DNA from: Mesocentrotus franciscanus
Taxonomy: Eukaryota > Echinodermata > Echinoidea > Camarodonta > Strongylocentrotidae
Direction: 5' to 3'
DNA length: 64,000 nucleotides
NCBI GenBank assembly: GCA_037976565.1
Contig: CP137674.1
Location: forward strand, 10,057,587-10,121,586
Positions within the stretch are counted from its first letter, which is position 1. Each line of letters opens with the position of its first letter. Under the pieces are notes generated by a model, which worked only from the letters and a program-made list of their open reading frames with translations, was not told the DNA's origin and searched no databases. The position numbers and the translations under genes are program-made. Below, piece by piece: positions 48,901 to 60,900 of the stretch.

Positions 48901-51900
48901 TCTCCCTTGAGTGGTCTTTATATACAGGTTTTAGCATTTTGTGTAGTGCTCATATCAGTGATGCAGTGGCACACATTGTCGTCAAATATCACCCTGGCTT
49001 TAGCTTGGCTACCAGAGAATTATAAAGGAAATCCATCCATAAAGGTATCCATTTATTTCCCTGGGTCAAGATAGACAACTGCAGATGAAATGCATTGTAT
49101 ATTGAAGCACAATGAAGAAAAGTAGAGTGAAAGAATCCTCATACAACAGTAGTACCCTCACAATATATAGACTCTAAAAGTGAATGTGCGAATCATCGAG
49201 CAAAGAAGAAAATTAATACACTCGCAGATATTTGGAGTAGAGATGGTATTGAACACTGTGGGGTTATCATGTTAAAGGTACTATGTCCCATTTGCAGGCC
49301 AAAAAAATGAAAAGGTTAAATTCCAACGGCATTTGAAAGATAATACTAATTTAGAACTTCCCTAAAAAGGGGGCTTGAAAATGTCTTTAAGTGGGTTAGT
49401 TGTTGAATTGACTTAAGTGCTACCAAGTCAGTAAGTAATAGTCTGATTTTCAGACCATTGTACCGAATGGTCGTACGTTTTGTGCTGCGCAAAGATTCAA
49501 TCAGTTTAATTTTGGCCATTACAAGAAGTGGGTTATTGATGTAGACAAATGCTCATGTACCCTTTACAGCTCATTTTATGTATGTTATTACCAAAGAAGA
49601 AAAAAGCCAGTCAGTCACTCAATAGTGTCTGACAGTGAAGTCTAGCAAGTAAACGGGTTTCCTTGCATAATTTGAATATTAGGACACTGCTAACGTTTAA
49701 ATTTCACAGATAGGACATACATGACATATTCATAATTCCTGCAAAGTTCTGCAGAATTTGATGTTAGCTGCAAAAGGGACATAGTATCTTTAAAGAGTAC
49801 AAAAGATTGCAAATAATCAGTAAGAGGACTAAAAGTTGCTAGTTTTATGTTTTCCCATAATCCTCATTTCTCAATTTTTTCCCCCTTTTGACAGTCTGAG
49901 TCTCAAGCTAGGAAGACTGCGGTCCACTACGCAGCGACGGTGTTTCCCAGCCATCACGTAGCATCCAGATATGCCTTACTCTTAGCTACAGGAGACAGGT
50001 AAGCAATACCATGTCTGAGGTAGTTCTCTTTCATGGTTATCATCAAGACTTGTTCATGATCTGGGCAGATATTCTATTCAATATTTATGTTAAAAATATG
50101 AGTTTTTCAACTTAGATAAAATAATTAGCCAACCTTGGTATTCAGTTGAAGCTTTTGGCTGAGTATTTTACCCTGCATTTAAGACAGCTCCCGAGCAGAC
50201 TTAAGCCAATTATTTTGGTGGCCTTGATTGGCAGGTATATGGTTTCTATACGCAGTCATCATAAGCTGCGCCCAATTATATTAGCGCGCATTTAATGCGA
50301 TGCATTTATTGCGCAGTATTTTGGATTGACAATGTGACATCACAATGATGATCAGTACGTATTTTACCTTAAAGTCGGCTTAATAAAGTAAATGCTCCGA
50401 TGTGATCTGAATATGAGTTATGACATTTTACTTAGCCAAGTCAAATGTTAAATAAAATACTAACTTAATCCACGTACTGAATTGAATACGGCCCCTGATT
50501 CAAACTGGGCAGTGTTAAGAAAATCTTCAATTATTCTTTGGGCATCAGTGGGCTTATTTTTGTTTTTCATTGCTTATTATAACTAAACGATATTTGGGAA
50601 TGGAAAGATTTCTGATCATGCCTAGTAATTAGTAATGTATCACTGCATGTAATTTGCAATAATAGCATTTTATAAATGCAAAGTACCAACAGATAAGTCC
50701 TACATAGGATTGGGATTCTGGGTACATATTTCAACCTATCTTTGTCCCTAGGATGTCTTGGTAGCAGATAGCAAGAAACTGTGAACAAATTGTTTTACAG
50801 GTACTTGACAAAATCCATGGGAGCTTAAATCACATGTTACGACTAGCCCAAGTAAAAACTGTTTTCTGTATTACCTTTAAGACTAGCTTCAAGCTTTAAA
50901 ACTATGATTCTTTTGATGTTGATAGCAAGGAGGATATTCACCAAGAGGCGGTGAGAGCCTTGAAGCTCAGGAGACAGTATGACGACTATGAGAGGCTAGA
51001 AGGCGAAGCTTCGGACATCAGGCCGGTACCAACCTTTGCAGAGATGGTGCCTTTCATCAGCGAGAAGGTAAGAGACTCTTCAACCCCTTGGTCTTTGATC
51101 AGCGAGGTGCATTGTTGTTTGGCTCTCAATTTTACTAAGGACCCCTGTCTTACAAAAACCCTCAAAATAGAAGATGGCAAGAAATTTGTGCCAGAGTATA
51201 TATTTTTAAAATTTGTATGTAATAACCTAGGAAAAGTTTAGCCATGAGAAGGAAATAATTGAAAATTTGTGATCATGCTCTGGGTTAGGGGGATTTTCTT
51301 ATTTATATATCTGTTTAAAGAAGAAACAAGAAACAACAGGCAAATCTTATTGGTGAGGAAAAAAAGTTCCTTTTGCCCAATAAGTATTTTACCCATTTGT
51401 GTGAGGAGGTAAAAGTTTACTTATTGTGAAAAAATAGTGTTAATGTTTACATATCCTGTCAGATGAACCTCTTCAATGAATAAGGCAAATATGTTTTTTT
51501 TTTATTGGCATAATTGTGATTCACATATTACTTTAAGTTTGTTGTCCTCATATCAAGTTTATCTTTTGTTTGTTCTTCTCTTCTTTCAGGCATCACAGAG
51601 GGTGAAGAGCTCATCAAGATACGTGACTGGAACCACGCATCTAGCCTTTCGCCCTGAGACCTTTAGACATGTAAGGGCAATCAAAGTTAACCCATTGAGT
51701 ACCAATTGTAGACTCCTTTTATTTTATTTTATTAATTTATTTCAGGCTTATTGAAACTCTTCCGTTAAAGAACTGTTGTCCTTGAGGGCCCTGGATAAAA
51801 ACAATACAAACAATATATGCAAAAGTCATATACAAAATATACATAATAGACAATCATAATGTAAAACTTACAGCAGAATGAAAAATATTGATATTTATCA

Positions 51901-54900
51901 TAGTCAAGTTACATGCTTTTATATTCTTTTTTTACTTTCATGTTTAAAGAGTTTGCATGACATTTAAATGTTCAAAGAATGGTTTGAGTTACATGAATAT
52001 GGAAACTTTTGAGTTGCACTCCTTGGAATATTATGCAAGAAAGTGGTAATCAAACAAATATCTAACAAGCTTTAATCTTCGAGCATACATATCATGGCAG
52101 CTATGCCAGCAGGCTTTGTTCCTCCTATTTCGGATAATATTGTTTTGTTTTGGTTCCCTGTTCACGCTTGCATTCTTCATTAGTTTTGCAGTACTAATCA
52201 TCTTCTTATTGAAACATTCACAATGCTATTAAAATGTAATAATCATGTCTTTTAGTTTACAGTTTTATTTATTAGACCTCTCTGAGAAATAGTCATGCTG
52301 ATAGGCTCAGTCACTGTGTCGGGAAACAAATAAATCAAATGAATTAATGAAATATCATTACAGGTCATCTTTTACCTGCGCTCCTGCCTGCTCCACGACG
52401 CTGGCACCAACCTCCCCCCTGAGGTGCGAGAGCCCCTCCCACTCGAGAACAAAGCACCCATGGTCAGTCGCTACCTCCAGCAAACCCTCTCTAACCCCAC
52501 CCTGCAGGCACCCAGGGGCAAGGGAAACTCTTCAAGCATGGAACGTAACCCCGCCCTCTCATACATGGCTCTGATTGGTCAGCTGCTGAATGGGGCGGGG
52601 ACTCCAGACGTCATGTACTGCCTGCTGGAGTTGGTCGCCATGGCACCTAACAAACTGGCAGGACATTACATCAACAAGCTAGATTGGATCAAGGTATGTG
52701 CGAAGTTGTCTCTTCCCTTGTTTGTTTTTCTATGTATATTTTTTCCGTGAAATGTTAAGAACATATGCTTGTGTATCATAGTTATATGACCTGTGGCTTT
52801 TAACCATTCACCAAGATATAATTATGTTTCTTGTGACACACATCTCTATTGGCTTTTGTTACATGAAATGTTGTGGTAGTCTTTTAAGGAGTTAACCCAT
52901 TCTTTGTCTCAAAATGTAAATACATGTTTTATAAATATAAAATCATGAGACCAGTCATTAATTATGGTTTCATTTTCAACGTTTATCTTGGTATAAACAG
53001 TATTCCATTTGATGGAACATAAGTCATGAACCCTTTCTGAATATCAAGAAGAAAAGATTTACTTCTTTTTCATCCAAACATGTTGTGTGCGAGATAGACT
53101 TTTCGTTAGGATTTGTTGCCTTAGCAGTAAATACAACACAGAGTGTCAAATATACGGATGACTGAGGTTCATTGACTTCACCCAACAGAGGATGTTTTTG
53201 AAAAGGTAACTGTTGCGCTGTGTCACATTAAATCAATCTTTGCCAGTGTTGTAATTACATGTATTTTGAATACGTGGACAGATATTTTGTTTTAAATTGA
53301 AGTTTTATTACTTCATTCTTAATTACGGTGTTCTAAATTGTTCATCATTCTTTTTAAATATAGAACTTTGTATTTGGTCTATCGGAGCCTATGAGAGAAT
53401 GGGCTGCTCAGCTGTATGCTGTAGTAGCATGTATGACCAACATAGACAAACTCAATGCCATTCTACAAAGTCTTATCAAGACTACGAAAGATCAGGTGAG
53501 TTTCTGATTTTATCTAATTCTTTATATGTCCCTCTTTTTGTCTCGCCTGCGTAGCAAAAAGCGAGACATAGGCGCCGCTTTCCCGGTGGCGGCGGCGACG
53601 GCGTCAACATCAAAAACTTAACCAAGGTTAAGTTTTTGAATTTTTAATATAATTTTGAAAGTATAAGTTCTTATTCAATGAAACTTGGACTAAAGGGTTA
53701 TCAAGTATCCCCAATCATGTGAGGAGAATTTCAGGTCACAAAGTCAAGGTCAAAGGTCATTTAAGGTCAACAAACTTAGACCATGTTGTGGCATCATCAT
53801 CAAAAACTTAGCCTGATGTTAAGTTTTTGAATTTTTAATATAATTTTGAAAGTATAAGTTATTATTCAATGAAACTTAGACTAAAGGCATATCAAGTATC
53901 CCCAATCATGTGAGTTGAATTTCAGGTCACTAAGTCAAGGTCAAAGGTCATTTCCGGTCATCAAACTTAGACTATGTTGTGGCATCACGTTAAGATCTTG
54001 AATTTTTATCGTAATTTTGAAAGTATACATTCCTATTCCATGAAACTTGAACATAAGGGTTATCAAGTATCACCAATCATGTGATTAGTCTTTTAGGTGA
54101 CAAAGTCAAGGTCAAATGTCATTTCAGGTCTGCATATTCTTAGTCAATATTCACTTCAAAATGCTGATTAGATTCAGAGGATTTCATTTTTGGCGGCCTG
54201 CTAATGGGCAAACCTGCCTATCAATAATGTCCCTACCTCAATTTTTCATCATATCGAATTGCGTAATGCAGGCGAGACCGCCGAGAGCGTTTCACTTGTT
54301 TTCTCTTCTGCTCACATTCCCCTTGTTCTCATCTCCTGTTTTTTTCTTTTTTAAATATTTTTGATGTGACTTGTACAGTAAAAAAAAAAAAAAGTGTAAA
54401 AATCATGGAACGGGAATGGGAATCTACCACTGCTTTATCTTAATCTTCATCTTCAATGGTACATATTAAAGTGTATCAATCACGTAAAAATAAATTGTGT
54501 ACAACAAGAATAATGAAAATCAAGCTAAAAGAAAACTTCACCTGGCACTCTAGGGGCTAATGGATAAGGACTATGTAGAAAAGCAAGAACAACATAAAAC
54601 CCTGTGCATGGAACCTTTGTCTGACTTGGGTTCCGTGCATGCCTTATTCTATGCCATCGCATAGGGTTGTGTCGAGTAGTGTGCTCACGAATTCGTTTTT
54701 TTTTTTTCATTGAGAGTACATTTTTAATATGATATAGAAGTAATATTTGAAGCTCATATTTTGATTATAATATGGCGACATTGAACCTGCTAACATTCAG
54801 AACAAAATATTTCTGGCGATTGTTACACTTTTAAATATAAATGTACATGTATTAAACTGTTAAGAAATATCCCTTGAAAGGCACTGTGTGCTGATAATTG

Positions 54901-57900
54901 TTACTTGAAGTTTAATCCAGGGTATTATAAATTGCTACAACACTTTGTACATGCATTGAGACATTGTATCATAGTATAGTATGCACTGGATACAATTTGA
55001 ACATTATAGTTTTATTATGATGTAAAAAAGCATGTTATGACTACCAACTAAAACCACCATTGCCTAAAATGCATGATGTATTATTATCTGCAGTTCTGAC
55101 AGATTTCGTTCTATTTGATCCTTAATACTCTAGTCTGTAGAAGGCCAACACGGCTCAATGCTAGCACTTGGCTACACCATCGGACACCACCTCAACAAAA
55201 CCAAGACGCCCACCCAAGACCTGGTCGTGGAAGACATGGAGGTTGATAGGACGTCTTCCCAGGAAGCACTTCAGGCTACGATTACCAAGGCAACAAACCT
55301 TTTGGGTGAGGAGGAGTCGTGTTATTCCTTACATGTGTGTGAGGTTGGAGAAGAGTGACTTTATTATTGTTTTTGTTTTTGAATTCAATCAATATTGATT
55401 GATTCGTTTTATCTAAGAAGATGGAAGCAAGTTCTAGCTTCAAATACATCATATTGTCAATTTTTTTTAATGGTATTCTGACAATCATTTAAACGTAGTA
55501 TTATTTCTTAGATGGCAACATTAAGGTTGGTCCCTGATGTAAAATATCAGATCTACTTGAAACATGTCAATGAAACTTCCTGAAATACACATTGCACAAA
55601 TCCTGGAACCTACATGCATCTAGTTTTCTTTCCCTGCATAGCGTAGATCCCAGTTCCAAACTTCTATCCATATTGATAATTATGACAGATGTGGTCTTGA
55701 AAACTCGAGGAAGAGCTACTAAATTCCTTCTTGTCTCACTTTGTTTCAGTCTCATACATCGATGACAGCAACATGCTCTTCAGTCACGGAGCATGCCTAG
55801 CCCTGGGTGAGATTGCCCGCAACGGTCCCCTCCCCATCCCTCACGGTGAACTAGCCCAGTCCCATGCAGAGGATGGTAAGGTGGAAGAGTCCAAGAACAG
55901 CAAGAGGGGGAAATCATCAGGCGGAGGGTCAGCGGAAGCAACTAAAGCCTCTGTGGTGAAGAAGTTAATTGCGAAATTGGATTCCATTAAATTTTCTCAG
56001 AAGGTAAGATTCATAGAGATGTTGTAGTGAGTGGTTTGAAAATGTTAACTGGAGATGCGAAGGTTGTGGGTTTGAGTGTTGTTACATTGATGTACTTTCG
56101 ACCCAGGAGCACTTGTTTGCTCCCTGGCAGGAAGGAATTCTTAGATTGCTAGAGTGCTGTAACAGTGACCCTGCTATAACCAGTGGAGGGTCATGATATT
56201 GGAAAATGCCAGGAATGTCATGTTTGACAGACATGTGAGCTCTACCAGGTCTCACTATATTTGTAGTCATTACTATTTTGTTTATTCAGGGTTGAAAGAT
56301 GCAACAGCCGTACTCTTTTCCCTATATCGTGTCTTTCTGTAATGTAATCAAATTGGTGGATCTTACTCCTGTGGAGTGAAGTGAAAATGATCAATTAATG
56401 CATATACCTGATCTTCTTTGATACTATGAATATACAATGAGCTCCTCTCTTTCTCTTCCCTACCCTGGTGCAGCTGAAGGAGCAAGCCTGTATAACCCTT
56501 GGATACCTCCCTGTTGGTGATCCTCACTTCAAGTTCACCCAAGCAGTTCTAGAAGGCCTCATCAAGGCAGCCAATGTAAGTACAGTATTACTTCTAAGTC
56601 AAAGAAAGTTGAACAGACTGTTGAGCATATTTTGGCCATGACACAAAATATCTAGAAATACTTCTAGATGGAAATTTAAATATACTTTTCGATATTTGGG
56701 GCTAAGACACAGAAGCATCCAATTTAGTTGGAGTGACATATCCTAATATTTTTGTTGAAACCTTGCAGGTTACGTATTGCAAGCCAGTGAAGATGGATTT
56801 TTGAAAAATTCAGGGACTTTGTTTTCACCATTTTTCAAATGGAATTTGTTCCACTCCATCTTGGATATTTCCTTTATATTAAGCAACCAATATTTTTCAC
56901 AAAAATTTACATAATTTTTGTTACTGCACAAAACATATCTAATGCAAGACTGTAATTGGGTTTTCATACATTTGTAATTTATACATTTGTCATTTGTATT
57001 TATTCTTTGTAATAATTTGTAATTATTTTTGATGTTATTTTTGTAATGTTGTCCTGTTTGTATACCGACTTGCTGAAAGACAACCATGTGTCTGAAAGCA
57101 GGTATTTTATCACCGTAAAAACATCTCTTTTGTATGGTTGGATTATATCATACAGAGCCAAAACAACAAGCAAATGGAGCTTCACTTCAGCGTTGGTGAT
57201 GCCATCTCCCAGGCATCCCTGGGCACCCTCTCCAGGTCTAGCCGGGATATCTGGACCGAGGAGGAGGGGGATCTAGCCATCGGTAAACCCCTCAAGAAGG
57301 GCCAGAAGGACTGGGTGGAGTGGACCGTCAACAGGATACTCAATGAAGAGATCAAGAGTCAGAACCCACACAAGAGACAGGTATGGAAGGTCCTTAGGAT
57401 CAAATGAACCATCAAATCAAGCCATCAAATGAACAAACACGTACCATAGAAAAGATTTCATTTTTCCTTGGGATCCACACAACTTCCCGTGCTATCAAAT
57501 TTAACGATTCATGACTCTATTTTTAAAGGTCAAGAAAAAGGCAAGATCTATAAGGCTTGTGTTAGATATGAAGGCTGTTTGTGAATAAATATCAAGTCTG
57601 TAGGTGGCTTCGAGTGTGGGAAACCAGGCCTCCTTCATAACTTGTTCTTCTGTCGGCTCCACAAAAGAAGTTTTTTGACCGTGCTATTGTTTGCCTTTAG
57701 ATACTCTTGGTTTATATTCTCATTTATGCCTTGGAATATAATTTATGAATTCTTTATTTATGCTTTATTTCCCTACAGGCTTCTTGTTTCTGGCTGCTCT
57801 CGGTGGCCAAGAAGTGTGGTAGCCACCCCTCCCTGCAGAAACGTCTCGTAGACGTCCAGAGGGCCTTCATCGACATGCTCTCAGAAAGTAGCGGTAAGTG

Positions 57901-60900
57901 AACTTTGATTTTTTTTTCTTTCCACGTTGGTACATGTAAGGAGGGGCCCTCACTGACTTTTTTGTAGGGGGTCCGGATAAAGATATTTAGGATCGTGTTA
58001 TTTAGGAGTCTGGACATAGAATATTGAATTATGTATGAATTTTATTATTGGTTTTATTCTAGAAAATAAATATCTATTTATTCGGTGAAAACCAGTTTCC
58101 ATTTTTTAGCTCATCCGGCCCGAAGGGCCCGATGAGCTTATGCCATGGCGTGGCGTCCGTCGTCCGTCCGTCCGTCCGTCCACAGTTTTCAAAATGCTTC
58201 TTCTTCGTTATTTTTCAACCGATTTTGATTCTGATTGTTTCATATGATAGGGCTAGGAGGGGGATTTAAAACTTCTACACAGAATCGTGAAATTCATTAT
58301 CTATGCTAATTTATGCAAATTTATTCGAAATCACAAAAAATGCTTCTTCTCCTTCATTTCTCGACCGATTTTGATTTGGTTTGCTTTATCTGGTAGAGCT
58401 AACTTTGGTACACTGAACTTCTACACAGCATTTTAAAATTGTTCTCCATTAATTAATTATGGTAATTTATGCAAATTTATTCCAAAAATAACAAAAATCG
58501 CTTCTTCTCCCTCATTTCTTGACCGATTTTGATTTGGTTTGCTTTATCTGGTTGAGTTAAATTTGGTTTACTAAAATTCTACACAGAATTTTGAGATTTT
58601 GCTCCATTGATTAATTATGGTAATTTATTCAAATTTATTCCAAAAATAACAAAAAATGCTTCTTCTCCTTCATTTCATTTTTAAAGTTTTGTGCAAAATA
58701 TTAGGATGATTATTTGCAAATTTGATCCCTCACAGAAAACACTTGATTTGTGGATTAAAAAGAGGAGAAAAGAGAGGTTGAAAATTAAATGTTTAGAACG
58801 CATTTTGTTTTCAGCAAAGCGCTACTCCCGGCGCTACTAGCGCAAGGCCAGGATAGGCCTAGGCATGGCAATCACAATGCATACCCCCTCTTGCACACAC
58901 ACTTTGGATAAGTAGAACTATGGTAGTAGGGTCAATGGTAGAACAATGCTCACAGTTATTGTTTATGCTGGTGGCCCAATCTGCCAAAAATATAACAATT
59001 TTTTAAATGATAGGAAATATCAAGAAATGATAAATGTACTAGCGAATATAAATTTAGAGAAATGGTGGTCGATTTGTGAAATTATGTCTCTTCCAGGGCA
59101 TCAAATTTTTACTTTTTGACCAGTTCAAAAGTGTACCACATAAAATTTACGATATTTGTTGTTGCGAGATGCGGATGAGCGCTACGTCATTGACGTTCTG
59201 GTTTTTCACTTGGTGGGAGGTTTTTGATAATAGACCTCTTCAATATACCACTGGATTCATGGACTTCAGGTTTTTAGGTCTGCAAAAGGGACAAACCATC
59301 TTTAACATGTAGTGTCTGGAACTACGTTGCTCAAAGCAGTTATATTTGATGAGACCTACTAATTAAGAACAGTGCGGTCTTTTTAGGGGATCTCGTGAAT
59401 TGTTAAATATAACCATAACAGATGCAACGATTTTGTTTCTCATGGTGATTTCAATACTTCACCAATTTCTTCTCAACAAAAGATGTTTTCTGTGAAGTAA
59501 TTTTGAGTATCATTAAAATTTTGCAGAGTTCACTCAGGATGTAGCTTCCAAGGGTCTCAGTGTAGTGTACGAACAAAGCAACGAGGAAGAAAAGAAAGCC
59601 ATGGTGAACACATTAGTGGATACACTAGCTACGGGCAAAAGGTAAGAACTTTGGTAGATTACTGATTATATAATATAATTTTGTCATTTTAATTTTCATT
59701 TTAATTACTAATAATAATATATGAGATTTTTTAAAGCTCTAAATGCACTTACATAAAATGTCTTGTGAAAAAAAAAATCACTTAAAGACATGTGCATTAA
59801 AAACAACAGAACAGGAGTAAGATAGAACATACATAAATGAAAAAGAACAACTAATTTGATGCCGAATCAAACAGAAGCGTTTTGTATAATTATTGATCAA
59901 TGAACTTATTTTAAATTACCTTTACATGGGATCAAACCTATAGAGTTAAGTAGAGACATTTTAATTACATATGGTCATGTACATTTAGTATTGTTTGTAA
60001 CAGGTGGTTAGACATTGAACTTTGCAGACACTAGTATTAATGACATCTGTACATTGGAATGTGCAATAAAAATGAATTATCTTTATTACAGGATGAATGA
60101 CAAGGCCAAAAAGGGATATTATGTTGCAGCTTTCTATTTTGACAGTATTTGCCATGAATCATTTAGGGTTAAAACACAAGACAATTTTGTTAAAGCTATG
60201 TACTCTAATTCATTAGCCTGAATTGGAAGGCTAGGTCATGAATTTTTTTGATAAACATTGGTTTGAGATGAAATGCTTTCACTGAGGAGGCGCGGTAGCT
60301 CAGTGGTAGAACAGTGGTCTCATAATCGGGAGATCCCGGATTCGAAACCAAGTCGAAGCGCTTGTGCCCTTTGGTAAGGCATTAATCCTCATTACCAAGT
60401 CCTTTGGAGAGTACTTTCAGCCGTCAGTCCCCTGGTTGCTGAATTACAAGCATACACTTGCTTTCTTAGCAGTCAGGTAGAACAAAACAAGAAAGTAAAA
60501 GATCATTTGTCTCCCTTTTTTGCAGAACAAGCAAGAAGAATGTGACAGGAGACACCAAGGTTTTCGAAGAGGGTGCTCTTGGAAACAATCCTGATGGGTA
60601 AGTTGTGAAAGTCAATGTTTCATATGAATGAAATTATTTTTATTCCCAGTTTGATTGCTCAATGTGTTTCTTAAGCCCTGAATGTGACTGTTATCATTCT
60701 GTCTCACAGTTTATTCATGCAGGTTGAATAAGTTTCAGAATCTGTCAGTTTTATCCATTGCGCATCCTTTGAATGATAAGTGAACGTGAGCATATTTGTA
60801 TGAATTGTAAAATTGAAAAGCATAGCTAATTATTGTATTATCAGCTCCAACAGTATATTTTTAATGCAAAATGTTGTAGATATATTCAGCATAACAAAAA

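Noticed and set aside
60287..60355. Possible tRNA-Met gene
   Set aside because: A and B boxes and an anticodon arm are visible but the acceptor stem does not pair, and a SINE body follows.
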